A stretch of DNA of 64,000 bases from contig OU862915.1 of NCBI GenBank assembly GCA_917880885.1, positions 36,712,676 to 36,776,675 of the forward strand. The letters are read 5' to 3'. The notes under the pieces were generated by a model. The model did no database searches and was not told the DNA's origin. It worked only from the letters and a program-made list of their open reading frames with translations. The DNA is from Limnephilus marmoratus (Eukaryota > Arthropoda > Insecta > Trichoptera > Limnephilidae). The stretch's first letter is position 1; each line of letters opens with the position of its first letter. The translations under genes were made by a program, and so were the position numbers. Below are positions 43,205-54,070 of the stretch, in pieces.

Positions 43205-43345
43205 AAGCGCTAATGAAAAGGTCAGGAAAAGGTCCTGGGTTGATTTCCTAGAAGCGATTTAATCTTTTTCGGTTTTTTTCTGTTTCAAATTTTAGCTTGA
43301 GAGTCGCTAATATTGTCTTAAGCCATTATTTTTTTATGTAAAGTG
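43205..43345 (+). mobile_element. SINE-B, head-truncated
   Basis: AGGTCCTGGGTTGATTTCC (B-box region, decayed) is followed by AATCTTTTTCGGTTTTTTTC, TTGAGAGTCGCTAATATTG and TCTTAAGCCATT. Confidence 0.65.
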
Positions 43346-43406
43346 GAGACGGTTTATGGATATTTCCTATTTTGCTATCTCCCGTTTAACCTCATTCGTA
43401 ACAGTA

Positions 43407-44108
43407 GAGTCTGTCAAATAAGAGTAGAAAATATAAAAAATTGAACTACAAAATGTGTAGGCTGGCAACACTAGTTTACCTGTCAAATATTCTTTTAAAG
43501 ATGCAGAACACTAAAGATGCAGAACACCGTATACACATTAAAATTATATATTTTATTGTTCCTAAAAAAAAAATTAAATCAAGAAGCACTGTTGTTAAGG
43601 TACCTACTTAATGACATAAATTTGATTAAATTGTGTTTTACAAAGTGATTGGCTTCCATTTAATTTAACATAAATTTGAATTTAACAGTAGGTAGAAAGA
43701 AAGAATCATTAATGGTGAGTTTAGTTACATACTTTTAGATCTGAATGAGTTAAATGTATTCAGATTTAAAATTAGAGACATGGTCTAAAGCCTGGAAAAC
43801 GCTAGTAGGTTCTTAAGCTAATATTAAATAAATGTGAGCAATTTCTAAAGTGTGCTTTATATGTTATTACAATATCGTTATTCTTCATTATGTCAACATA
43901 AAATTGAAAAGATATAATAATAATATACCTATATGTATATCTAATTTGAGATCAGTTGAATGAAAAAATTTTTTTTTTCACTTTTATGCCTTTTTAATTA
44001 AAATGTAGGTTACACAGCTTTAGATTAACACCATGATTATATTTTTAGTATTGCCATTTGAACGACAGTGGCGCCCTCTTATGTTTTCTACTCTTATTTG
44101 ACAGACTG
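43407..44108. mobile_element. Tc1/mariner-like MITE, 702 bp
   Basis: AGTCTGTCAAATAAGAGTAG at 43408 is matched by the exact inverse ending at 44107; the match continues (AAAAYATAA). TA stands on both sides (43405-43406, 44109-44110). The interior is AT-rich and has GGCGCCCTCTT near the right end. No transposase. TA duplication plus CAGT-like ends suggest the Tc1/mariner group. Confidence 0.75.
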
Positions 44109-44399
44109 TAACTTGGTCTCTTTGGTAAAATTTTGGGTTGTCATTGGATATACGGCTGTCTCCTGGTTGCACAGTATGTCTTCCCAGGTATCTGAGCCTT
44201 GTTCGAACAAAACGGGACGTTGGGCAACATAGGTGAATTGGAGTTTCTTCATCCTTTTCTCATTTCTTGCATCTATTGGTGTTTTCCACTTCCAACTTTC
44301 GTTCTACAAATTAACCATAGATTCTCATAGAATAGATAAGATGGGAACATTGTGAATGCAGCATTAATTATTAAAAAATTTGATCGAATAATAAATATG

Positions 44400-44600
44400 T
44401 ATGACGTCTATGCCCCTTTTGCAGTATTATTACGTTAGTACCTACCTACTACAGTTGTTTTTTATGTGTGTAGGTAATTACCTAATACAGTTATATAATT
44501 ATATAGGTACCTACATAATAATACAACTGTATTAGGTGGAGTACCTAATACAGTCGAATTTAGAATTTAGTACCTACTAAAGTTATTTGAACCAGGAAAG
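44400..44600. repeat. GGTACC/TACCTA-rich tract
   Basis: Repeated TAGGTACCTA, TACCTACC and CCTAATACAG words, with a perfect 12-bp inverted repeat CCTAATACAGTT/AACTGTATTAGG (44481-44492, 44525-44536). Such GTA/TAC tracts are frequent in moth and butterfly DNA. Confidence 0.6.
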
Positions 44601-45739
44601 TAATTTTCTCGCATTTATGCATATTTCAAGATGCAAGAGATCATCGATCGATCTTGATAATTCATTTGTGGAATAATGTACCTACTTTATTTGTTTTTGA
44701 ACATAGTTTGGTCATATCCAATTTTGTTTATGTAAATAAAGAGTTTAAAGCGATAGTCAATTTTATCATTTCAATTAATTGAATTAAAAAAAATAATTTC
44801 TGTAAATTTTGAGGAATGTTTTTATTAAGTTCTGCAAGTATTTTATTTATTTTTTAATTATTTTAATAAAAAAACTAAACTACTTGTAGAACTTGATATT
44901 AACATTATTAAATTTAATTTAAATTTGAAGGAGTTTTACGAAACAACACAAAAATGTAATAAAATTGATTAAGTAAAATTATGTTAATAAAATTACTTGG
45001 GCAAAACATATGCAATGGTGCCTCGTGATGTCAGACGAAACACGATTCAGTACAATAATTCATAACACTGCAATACCTCTACACACGTGCAGTGATGTCA
45101 CGAGCTTTTCGGCCGGCTGCAAATATCAACATTTTGACTGCTTATATTTTCTTTGGTTCTTTTCGTTATTTTGCCAAAACTTTACAAGTTATGTCCTCAG
45201 CATGTTCTTATTATTACGACATATTTGCAAAAAAAAACATGGAATATCATAGGAGGATACGACCTCATTATGCATTACATGAAAATTATATCTCCTATTT
45301 TTTTAATTTTTTTGTTTATTTGCACTCTTGGTTACAATACTTTAATTAAACTTTTCTTTCAACTGTATCAAAAAAATAAAACCTATAATAGTATTAAATT
45401 TTACTTTCAAATTTGAATTTCGAACAAACAAAAGAAATAAAACGAATGTGAGGGGGATATAACAAAACCTTTTCCTTTAAGAGGAACAGCTGCGCGGCTT
45501 TATCATACAAATCTTAAATGTATATATTTGTGTTATTATAATGTATAAGCTATTAACGAAATCGATTTTACACGATTGAGGGTCAACTTAAGCAAATATT
45601 TGCGAGTTAATGATAATCATTAAAAAAGTATCATTTTGCCCTCCTAATACGAAAATACGACAAAATTCAAACTTTAAAAAAACAAAAAATCATTGCATAA
45701 AAATAGAGAAAGTGCAAAAGGTACCTATAACTTATAGGT
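44601..45739. other. Long AT-rich stretch without recognised features
   Basis: Open frames of 67-87 codons at 45010-45416 overlap in three frames and have no domain. No repeat match is recognised. Confidence 0.35.
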
Positions 45740-45965
45740 ATGACAGGACAGTGGTTGAGTTGGCATTACATTTCGGTCCCGTGTTTGATTCCTCGTGCGC
45801 GTCCCGTGTTTGATTCCTCGGCTGGCTAACGACACGAGCAACATTTTCCGCTTACTGTTGTGGTAGTAGGAGATTTCTAAATATTGTCGGTTTTTTTTTC
45901 AATTATTTCTGGCTTTCACCATTTAAGGGTGTTCTAGGCCATCATTTATAATTACAGAGAAAGGA
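45740..45965 (+). mobile_element. SINE-C with duplicated B box
   Basis: The A-box side GGACAGTGGTTGAGTTGGC is followed by GTCCCGTGTTTGATTCCTCG twice (45776-45795 and 45801-45820, exact, separated by TGCGC). Then come GGCTGGCTAACGACACGAGC, TTTTCCGCTTACTGTTGTGG and TTTCTAAATATTGTCGG. The minus copy at 41690 has the B box once. Confidence 0.65.
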
Positions 45966-45974
45966 AAGGTGAAT

Positions 45975-46733
45975 TTATATATTAATTTTATTTAAATGTG
46001 CAAATTTCAGAATTTTATGGAAGATTGGAGTAGAGTTCAGACTTAGAAGAGATGAGATGTTGAATGGAGGAGAAGCAATTTTTGATAACGCTTGATAAAA
46101 GAGAGGATATTTATTTAGAGAAGGACAATAAAAAAATATGTGATCTAAAGTTCCCACATCTAGACCACAGAACGTACAATCTGGGGAGTCAAGCACATGA
46201 ACTTTATAAAGGTGAGAAGGAACGGAACAATGTCCGATTCTCATACGAATAGTAAGGAAATTTCTTTTTTGGAAAAATGGGGGAATTTTTGAAACCACGG
46301 TTTTGATGGGATAGTCCTTTGTGTTGAGGCGTAGCGGGCACCCTTGGATTGACTAGCAATGTTCCAATACTCTGTCCAAACATTGCGGGATCTATTTTTG
46401 ATGATGGAAAAAATATCAGACAGGGGAATATGGTTTAAGAGGGTAACGGTAGGGTTAGATGCTCCTTGTTTTACCAAGGAATCAGCAATATCGTTACCCA
46501 CTACGCCAACATGTCCAGGAATCTAAATAAGAGTGACAGTTTTTCCAGAGCTTTGAATGGAGGTTATCAGTACTCGAATAAGACATACAAAGTGATCATC
46601 AGGATGAAGAAGAGGACTGGTTTTAAGTTTTTGTAGGGAACTGAGAGAGTCAAAGAGAACAAGAGAATGTAATAAAATGTAATTAAATGCCAATAAAACA
46701 ATAGAGGTGTTCAATTCATGTTTTGTATGGATT
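45975..46733 (-). pseudogene. LINE RNase H and C-terminal zinc-knuckle remnant
   Basis: Minus strand, one frame with a single TAG: LVLFDSLSSLQKL (second catalytic Asp block), SIQSSGKTVTLI, TAG in place of an expected Trp at 46520-46522, then IPGHVGVVGNDIADSLVKQG (final catalytic Asp block). After a frameshift near 46270 come RMRIGHCSVPSHLYKVHVLD and CTFCGLDVGTLDHIFFYC, a CCHC motif. RNase H followed by CCHC is the layout at the end of I/R1/Loa-group LINE ORF2 proteins. RT is absent. Confidence 0.8.
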
Positions 46734-46737
46734 TATA

Positions 46738-46900
46738 GTGTAATGACATTTGATTAAATGAAATGTTAGTAGTGATGATTTAAAATTGAGAATATCGTTT
46801 AGGTTGTTACATACTTTAATGGCCATGCAGTAGAGTCCTTTTTGAAATGTAGTTTTGTTTTCTTTTGGTATTAATAAGTTTTCTGGGAACCATGTGCTTA
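46738..46900 (-). pseudogene. CR1-like LINE C-terminal scrap
   Basis: Minus strand reads LIPKENKTTFQKGLYCMAIK, then VCNNLNDILNFKSSLTFHLI, which resembles the common end of LINE RTs (xxF..GL...A...YN.LP..I....FK..L). Very short; adjacent to, but not part of, the RNase H remnant. Confidence 0.45.
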
Positions 46901-47789
46901 TGAGTTGAGTTTTTTAACAAAAATGTTAAATGAGTGTTAAATCACACACATAAAATAAAATAAAATATGAATTATAAAAACCATTTTTGCGGGCTGAAAT
47001 GTAAAAAACGCTTTTTTATTATTTAATTATTATTTATTATTTTATTTTATTTTTCATCATATTTACACAATACGTAATTTTTTCAATTGGTTTAAAAAAC
47101 AATTCATTCTTAAAAAAAAACTGCCTGTAAACCGAAAAAAATGAATTGTTTAATGGTCTTTATTTTATAATTTAAACCACAATTAAGTACACTACCACAT
47201 ATCCGGATTAGATATTGCCTATAACTTTTAAATATAAAAATAAATGTTCGTTTCATGAAGTATTTTGGCCACAAATACAAACTTAAATTTTGTATAAAAA
47301 GGGCCGCATTGCCGTTCCTCTTAATAGGAACATTCTATGTGAAGTTTGATCTTCGTTGGACATTGACTCAGTACCCTTTCCTCTCTAAATTACACTATTC
47401 CATTCTAGTACCTACTAACCTCACAACATTGGTCAAAATACCTTGAAAAGACGAATATATTTTTGTTTCACGCAATAAAAACGAACTGGCACTAACGGCG
47501 GCTGTAACCCTGTCGCACTAAGGCCGCGTTATGTTAAGGATGGTTTCACAGGTGGGCGGTGGAACCCACTTTAATTAAGGTAATAAAATGTTCGTACTCT
47601 TTAAAGCAGGTGCCTACATTCCGGAAAACATTGTTCAAGGAATTTACTTTGAGAATTCCCTTTCATGAAGTGTAATTATTTGACTTAACAATAAACGTAA
47701 TTATATAGGATACACAGGGAGAAGAATTTGAATTTATCGTAGTATGGAGAACGCGATAAATTAAAAAATAATTGTGACTGGACATTTAG
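46901..47789. other. Unassigned AT-rich stretch
   Basis: Low-complexity TTATTTTA region (47020-47060) and a plus frame of 63 codons (47255-47446) without motif. Nothing supported. Confidence 0.35.
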
Positions 47790-47972
47790 GTGGAAGGAGA
47801 AAAGTGCGAAGACCCAGACTAAGGTGGGAAGACGAGGTAACAGGGGATGCAGCACAGCTTCTCTAGGTACCAAACTGGAAGTCAGCCGCTGAGGACAGGA
47901 GGAGTTGGAGGCGAATGTTGCAGGAGGCCAACGCTCGATATGGGCTGTAGCGCCATCGGGGAGAGAGAAGGA
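47790..47972 (+). pseudogene. RTE-like LINE C-terminal end, copy 2
   Basis: One frame: GGRRKVRRPRLRWEDEVTGD, AAQLL, TAG, VPNWKSAAEDRRSWRRMLQE, ANARYGL, stop, then a GAGAGAGAAGGAG tail. It matches copy 1 (23995-24182) closely. Noncoding truncated end of an RTE-group element. Confidence 0.7.
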
Positions 47973-48039
47973 GAATTAATTTAATAATTAAATATTAATT
48001 TAATAAGGAGAGACAATTTCTTCAAATAGTATTTATTTA

Positions 48040-48648
48040 TTTCGACGGTTCCGAAGAACAATATCGGATGTGTGATTTTGTAGTTTGGCAGTAGAGCTAT
48101 TAAGAGATATGTAAATACGAATGTTAGAGAGAGCGCGTTAGTATTAAAAACGATAATATTTAGCAAAAATTGATAAAATATTTGACAAAATACTTTAAAA
48201 TAAAGCAAAAATCTCGTGGGGAGAGCCTAAATTAGCATTTAAAGAAACGCTGTGAATATTTTCATGCACATTTTTCATCAACTTATAAAATCACTAAAAA
48301 AACGTGTTTATAATAATTTTCGGAGCATACTTCGCGATTTTTTTTTCTATTGCCGTTTTCGCACGGGTAATGTATAGATATCACCTTCAAGAATAACATA
48401 AATATATTTTCAAGAGCTTTAAAACCTAAAGTATTTAAGGAAAATATGTAGGTAATAAAAAAGGAAGCCAGCCTTAAAATTTCGTTTCGGCATTTTTACT
48501 GTTAGTGACATAAAAGATAGTTTTGTTTTGATATTCAGCGTTTTATTTCACGCAGACTTTTAAAGAAACAAATTAAGTCAACACATATGCCAACAGAACG
48601 CTTTTCAATTTTTAGCAGATCCGACATTGTTCTTTGGGACCATCGATT
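48040..48648. mobile_element. Family F inverted-repeat element, copy 1
   Basis: CGACGGTTCCGAAGAACAAT followed by ATCGGA at 48043 matches the inverse of 48615-48646 (CCGACATTGTTCTTTGGGAC). The interior includes CATTTTTACTGTTAGTGACA, also in copy 2. Noncoding. Confidence 0.6.
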
Positions 48649-49214
48649 TATTGATTCGTAACATTTACAGAGTATTAACATGAAAAGTTATGAGATTAAC
48701 ATTGTAAATCAAAATTTAGATAACCCATCTAAAAATTTCACAAAAGCACAGTTTAAAAGTTGTTTTTCTCTGTGTAGAGATGTGAACAAAAATGTTTTTC
48801 TCTTCGTAAAGATGTTAACAATCAAATGTTAAAAGATGGGAATAATAAAGGAAAAAATTAGAAATACCACGTCATAAATAAAATATAAAGAGAGAGATAA
48901 GATAAATAAAACATAAATATTAAAATATGTAGTAAAAGGACCGTATTAATAACTTATTTGTGGATTTATAATATTGCAAAAGAATTTATCGACTTGAAAG
49001 GACTAATATTTTTAGGCATTTTGAGGTAAGTTAGCTGTTAATTTAATAGATTAGTAAAACTGTCAAGTTTCTTTGGAATAAGAAATATATATTGATAAAT
49101 GTAACTGCTAACATCTGTACCTAACGATTTATTTTAAATTAATGTTTGCAAACTAAACTGGCTTTTGTATCAAACGCTATCTTCGCGGGCAAATTTGAAA
49201 GGGAAAAATGAACA
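48649..49214. other. Unassigned AT-rich stretch
   Basis: Nothing recognisable. Confidence 0.35.
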
Positions 49215-49234
49215 CATTATGCTTTATGTATCCT

Positions 49235-49495
49235 AGAGAGACTATGGCAAACGCACTAAATTAAGGTATTGTGAGGCTGATTTGTATGGTAGTAAAAGGG
49301 TACGGAGTAGAGGAAAGTTGGGGTCGACTTTTACTGCCAACAACGTCTTAAGACGGCCTTATCTAGGATGTTCTGTCGATGTTACTCCTGGACACACCGA
49401 CTCCCCAATTCCTGCCCAACCCTCACAATTTTTTCCTTCCCAGAACTTCCTCTTATTCCTTTTCCTAAAAAGTACCTCCATAAAAAGTTGAATAA
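49235..49495 (+). repeat. Degenerate SINE-A and family C pieces
   Basis: 49235-49330 has GAGAGACTATGGCAAACGC and GGTATTGTGAGGCTGA, a weak SINE-A match (minus). 49375-49490 has CTCCTGGACACACCGACTCC and TTCCTTCCCAGAACTTCCTC, a family C 3' part (plus). Confidence 0.5.
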
Positions 49496-49584
49496 TAAAA
49501 AATAAAATGTGAGCAATGGCACGAGAAACTTTTATTAGGTAATGTACGCAATTGCACATTGCAGTGATATTCTCAAAAACTTAT

Positions 49585-49820
49585 TGACGGTCCCGAAGAA
49601 CAATGTCGGAATTGCAATTTTATAGTTTTCCGTAAGGCTGTATGTTTCGTTTCTGTATTTTTACTGTTTTGGATGTCAAGAAATATAGTGTTGTTTTGAC
49701 ATTTGGCGTTTCAGATACGGAATATGGACTTTTATATCATTCAAAGGAAATTAAAATAAGTTGATAACACGGTTTTCAGTTTTAAACAAGATCCGACGTT
49801 TCTGTCAAGACCGTGAATAT
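49585..49820. mobile_element. Family F inverted-repeat element, copy 2
   Basis: GACGGTCCCGAAGAACAATG at 49586 is echoed inverted by GATCCGACGTTTCTGTCAAG (49789). The interior block GTATTTTTACTGTTTTGGATG with TTTTGACATTTGGCGTTTC matches copy 1. The right end is more diverged. Confidence 0.5.
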
Positions 49821-50089
49821 TATAACGGACTGTAAATCCGTTGGTCGCTTGTTCAAATCTGACTTGAAGGACCAATGTGGTAAATTTTAAGCAGTTTTCG
49901 TTAGTGATATCTTCAATTAAGATTGGTCACCATTTACAATTGTGAAAAAAACTCATTTTATTAACGCTCTCAATATTGAAATACTAAAATGATTTTAATT
50001 CCTTCTCATCGAGCTAGAAATATTGCTTTTCGGACTGTTTTATGAAGAAAAGACAGTGTGATGACCGTGGCCGGTATCAACATTACTTT

Positions 50090-50375
50090 CTGGACTCCTT
50101 TGTATGGATCCAGATTCCTCTATATTGTGCTCTCAGTTCAGGGAGATTGAACAATAAATACTCGTAGGTAGACTTAGCGAGTTTATTCCGAGATATGGTA
50201 CAGGTAGTGCTTCTTACGAAGCGATAATCCAAAGAGGACGGTAGACAACAATCACACCCTTTTATACGTGCCTCATGCTGTCTCACTCATACACGCATGT
50301 CTCTTCATACCGCAAGACATACGTTCACCACAGACAGAATACTAGAAAAAAATCAATTAATTTATAACAATATTC
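50090..50375 (-). mobile_element. LTR-like unit with TATA box and poly(A) signal
   Basis: Minus strand: TGTTATAAATTAATTG (from about 50369), TATAAAA (50266-50260), AATAAA (50187-50182) 79 bp later, then TTGTTCAATCTCCCTGAAC. The 67-codon frame through it has no domain. The TATA to poly(A) spacing suits a short LTR R region. LTR 3' end and primer-binding site are not identified. Confidence 0.4.
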
Positions 50376-50792
50376 ATTTTTTGAATGACCAAAATTAATT
50401 ATTTTTACCTAATAAACAATACGGTAGGAACCAAAGACAATAGTACACAGATTATCTTTGGTAGGAGGTACCTACGTAGCTAATCTGGATAACCACAAGT
50501 TTTCAAGAAAACTAAATAATAATTTTGTAATGAAATTTATATTGCAATGATACCAGTAGCACTAATATTTGATTAACGTGTGGTATTTCACTATTTATTC
50601 ACTTTAAATAATATTACATAGAATATTTAAGTCACGATTCAGAGTAGAAGATAAAGGTTGGCGCAAAACTACCGATATGGTTTGAATCTTATTTCGCATT
50701 ACAATAAGATTCAAAATAAAACGGTAGTTTTGCGCCACCCTATACTATCAGTTCCGCCATATTAAATGACCAGCTCTTAAAATGTAACCACT
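50376..50792. other. Unassigned stretch with small inverted repeat
   Basis: GGCGCAAAACTACCG (50660-50674) and CGGTAGTTTTGCGCC (50723-50737) are perfect 15-bp inverted partners; TTCAAAATAAA/TTTGAATCTTATT-type pairing extends inward. This is a roughly 78-bp hairpin in otherwise unassigned DNA. Confidence 0.55.
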
Positions 50793-51663
50793 ATTTTTTT
50801 ATGTGAATACCTCCCGAGTAAGAGTCCCAACTACTCCCGTCTGGAGCCAGTGAGTCGATGTCATTCCCAATTGTGAGGCTGGAGGTAGTGGGAAAGGCAA
50901 TAAGATTGGGAAGAAAAGGGTGGGGAAGTACCTGACTATTCAGGTCTGGCCACCAAACACGGCAAAAGCCATTTCAAGCAACGTTTCAATTCTGACTAGT
51001 GGTCTTAAACCAGGGCTATACCGATCTTCCACTCTGGAACGTGTTGCAAATATACCATATATTATTTTGTTTCCATGACAGTTCATCCTGCGAAAATTCA
51101 TCCGGCGACAGTTCATCCTGCGACAGTTCATCCGGCCGACAGTTCATCCTGCCGACAGTTCATCCTGCCAACAGTTCATCCCGCCGACAATAACCTAACC
51201 TACAAGTATAACCTATAAGTATAAGTATGTCGTATTTTGTTATTCACGCATGCTTCTTCGGAGAGTCGAAATTATTGTTAGTAAAAATATTTTTACAGCG
51301 GATTTCCACTCAAGATGCCTTCAGATATAAGTATATCGATTTTGGTTGTACGGCCGATATCCTCTTTGCATACTTACTTAATAAAAATCTTCTAAATGAT
51401 CAGGCAGGATGAATTGTCGCCGGATGAATTGTCGGCGGGATGAACTGTCGGCAGGATGAACTGTCGGCAGGATGAACTATCGGCCGGATGAACTGTCGCA
51501 GGATGAACTGTCGCCGGATGAATTGTCGCAGGACGAATTGTCGGGTCACCATTATTTTGAAATAAAACAAATCAACCAATTGAAATTTGTTGGGCAAGCA
51601 AGGATGTGTACCTGCGATCTTCGGATTGCGAATCAAGAACCTTATCCTTATACCACGGAGCCC
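50793..51663 (-). mobile_element. SINE-A split by the foldback element
   Basis: The tail and body (50793-51060: ATGTGAATACCTCCCGAG, TTCAATTCTGACTAGTGGTC, GTGTTGCAAATATACC) and the linker plus tRNA-like head (51560-51663: AAACAAATCAACCAATTG, CTTCGGATTGCGAATC) are parts of one SINE. The foldback insert between them duplicated ATTATTTTG. Confidence 0.75.
51070..51550. mobile_element. Foldback element with 15-16-bp array arms and 9-bp target duplication
   Basis: The left arm (51077-51190) has seven units of GACAGTTCATCCTGC type; the right arm (51401-51544) has nine inverted units (GCAGGATGAACTGTC type). Unit variants run in the same order from both outer ends (…CTGC, CCGGC, CCTGC, CCGGCC, CCTGCC, CCTGCC, CCCGCC), so the arms are true inverted copies. 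The core (51191-51400) is about 210 bp, AT-rich, starting CCTAACCTAACC, with no transposase. ATTATTTTG flanks it (51061-51069, 51551-51559). Nine-base duplications fit Drosophila foldback-like or Mutator-like elements. Confidence 0.85.
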
Positions 51664-51852
51664 TTGAAATGGCTTTTACCATCTTTGGTGAGCAGATCTG
51701 AATAGCCAGGTTCTTCTCCACCTTCCTTTTCCCCACCTCCTTTCTCTCTCTACTACCTTCAGCCTCACAACATATCCCAATTGGGAATGCCATAATCTCA
51801 CTGGCTCCAGACGGTTGGAAGCAGTACGGACTCTTTAAAGTCTGCATAAACA
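51664..51852 (+). mobile_element. SINE-A fragment, inverted to its neighbour
   Basis: It starts TTGAAATGGCTTTTACCATC right at the head end of the minus SINE-A and runs through CCAGGTTCTTCTCCACC, CATATCCCAATTGGGAATGC to CAGTACGGACTCTTTAAAG. It is 5'-truncated and headless. Confidence 0.7.
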
Positions 51853-52189
51853 TAAATGAATCCCGTTTTCATTGGTCACGTCATAACTTCAGAACTATTT
51901 CTCGTCACGTCATAACTATAGAACCTATTTCATTCATTTTTTTTAAGTTGTAATACTTTCTAGAAAGTTCTTCAGGAAAAAAAATTAAGAAAATCGCGCA
52001 GAAAATTGAATGATTTCAGAAAATTTAACGGCTATTTTAACTTCGCACGTTTGACACTTCGCGCGTCTGATGAAATTGAATTTAACAGGCAGCTGTTTTT
52101 TTGTATAAAAAAAATGTCTATGGATTTTTGAAATTATAAATACATATTGTAATTAGCTACATATGTTACCAAATTTGATTGATTGTTCT

Positions 52190-52445
52190 TCAAATTGTAG
52201 TAGGTGGCACGCGAGCTGTTTGAAAGCTGAATGTTCTGGGACTGAATATATGGAACGCGGGAGGGGGGTTTACGGGACGGGGGAGCGGGAGAGGGGAGAG
52301 GATGGGCGGGGATGGTGGACGGGGAATGCCGGAGAGTAGGGGATGCGGGAGAGGAACGGGGTCGCACAGTAAAGGACATGCAGGGAGGAACAATTTATTT
52401 CTTTGAAAGTGGCATTGCAACGCATGTCGGAAAACAGCTAGTACT
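52190..52445 (-). mobile_element. Family Y, copy 3, truncated at the 3' side
   Basis: Inverted: GTAGTAGGTGGCACGCGAG, GACTGAATATATGGAACG, a G/A tract (52260-52370) and ACATGCAGGGAGGAACAAT, ending CGCATGTCGGAAAACAGC at the element start. The GATA tail is missing. Confidence 0.6.
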
Positions 52446-53003
52446 TAAAAAAATGAAAAAATGTTACGTTGGTACTTTGTTTTGTAATCACGATATTAAG
52501 ACAAAGAAACATTCTACATTCTAAAACAAAACGAAATAATTCTTCGAAAGTAGCTTTCTAATTTAATAATTCAAATTCCTTGAAGTTAGAAGTACAACAT
52601 CGAGAATATTATAAAACCAATTATGGATAATTATTACTTAAGCAACGTCGTTACCCTTTATTTTCAAATCTTTAATAGGTTGCGAAACCATCATTAAGAA
52701 ATTTCCGCAGAATAACCGGTGATGGGTTTTGTCGGAATCTAAATATAATCATAATATATTACAGCCGAAGTACCTCTTCCCAAGCCTCAAGTATTTTCCA
52801 AAATGTCTTACCGATAATTTAATATTAATATAACTTAACAAGGAATTCCCATTACTTGGTAAAATATACAAAGGAATATCATCTATATTAATTACTGAAT
52901 AACTCCATTGAGTTGGGTGATGTAAGTAATGGAGGATGGATGGGCGAAAGTGAAGGATGACATTTCTCCTAACATTATATCGCAAGCTTATATTAGGTAT
53001 AGT
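52446..53003. other. Unassigned AT-rich stretch
   Basis: A 78-codon minus frame (52749-52985) has no motif. Nothing supported. Confidence 0.35.
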
Positions 53004-53047
53004 GTCACGATAATAATTATTACCTCCGTAATAATTATTATCCTGAC
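53004..53047. repeat. AT-rich 20-bp hairpin
   Basis: 53004-53023 pairs with 53028-53047 with one C/C mismatch around a CTCC loop; core arms GATAATAATTATTAC and inverse are perfect. Such a cruciform-prone palindrome is isolated here. Confidence 0.9.
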
Positions 53048-53639
53048 TTAAAAAACCTCTTCTAACCTATTTTGATTGCTGGCCGATCGTTAATTTGTTC
53101 CCTCCTGGCTAGATATTTAATTTATGAATTTACCCTGGTTTTGCTTCGTTGATTGGCGACACTGCCCGTCTGCTTGTTTAGGAATAAATACATCCCAAAA
53201 CATGTAATCGCGTTATACTTTCTTAAGACCTAAAACGTCCCGAGCGACCTTACATTTTAAAAGCTATATATCTCTTTTCCTCTCTGCAAACGTATGTATT
53301 TTTATTTTAACCAGAAAGAGAATTAAATAATGCTTCTTATTGCCTTTGAAATATGAAAGCTATCTTGTATAGATATTTTACAATTTCGATCCAAATTGAC
53401 AGTTTCAGAATTTTTTTCAGAATTGAGGCTTCCGGATTGTGAGGTGCGGATATATTGAACCAAGCAGACGGGTTGAGCACTTCCGTCAGGGTTACTTTTT
53501 GGAATTTACGGGAGCCGAGGTGATTTCGATTAGTCACCGAAGTGATTGTTCTTTTAATTTTAATACGGGATAATCCCTTTAATTTATGATATAATAATTA
53601 AAACTGCGAACCGGATCATTAAGTTTAATCATTTTGCAA
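53048..53639. other. Unassigned stretch
   Basis: No gene or repeat is recognised. Confidence 0.35.
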
Positions 53640-54070
53640 GCGCGTCCTATCGTATGTTTTCGGGCTTGATCGGTCGCCTGTTTTGTGACCTCCGCATGGC
53701 TACGTCGTACTTGTATTGATGATTACCCACGTAATCATAACTCGTATGGAGACGTACTTCGCGGGACAAAATCTTCATGGCCTTGCTCGGCCGTGGCTAC
53801 CCGTATTACCGGTGATGGATTACCGGCGGTCATCTTTGACGAAGCATGCCATCCGAACTTGGTATCCACCGGTGTTCTCTGGTGCGCTCGCTCGACCGGA
53901 GCCATGGGAATCCTGTTCGTGAGCTTCGATCCTGTTCCCTGGCGAAGGGTCCTGATTCTCTGAAGCCCTTCTTAGAGTCTTCCCGGTTCGCGATCTGGGG
54001 TACACGCGAGGTTACGGCCCGCGGTCCCTCAGCGCGTTATGTGACGTCTAATAAAGTGTTCCCGTGATAT
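53640..54070 (+). other. GC-rich block ending in AATAAA, possible LTR relic
   Basis: A sharply GC-richer block with overlapping open frames on both strands (up to 92 codons, 53685-53963 plus) but no domain. It ends with GCGCGTTATGTGACGTCTAA followed by the AATAAA signal (54049-54054) and a return to AT-rich DNA. The composition and end signal resemble 10880-11730. No TATA box in proper position or LTR termini found. Confidence 0.3.

Noticed and set aside
45010..45416. Three overlapping plus frames of 80-87 codons with hydrophobic stretches
   Set aside because: They are mutually overlapping readings of T-rich DNA with no conserved feature.
51077..51544. Peptides with repeated NCRRM, DSSSC or DELSQ units and a CRISPR-like look of the repeats
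   Set aside because: They are translations of the 15-16-bp array units in several frames. The units are contiguous without spacers, inverted between arms, and the genome is an insect, so neither a protein nor CRISPR is credible.
53685..54067. Overlapping frames on both strands in GC-rich DNA
   Set aside because: No motif and equal openness on both strands indicates composition, not coding.
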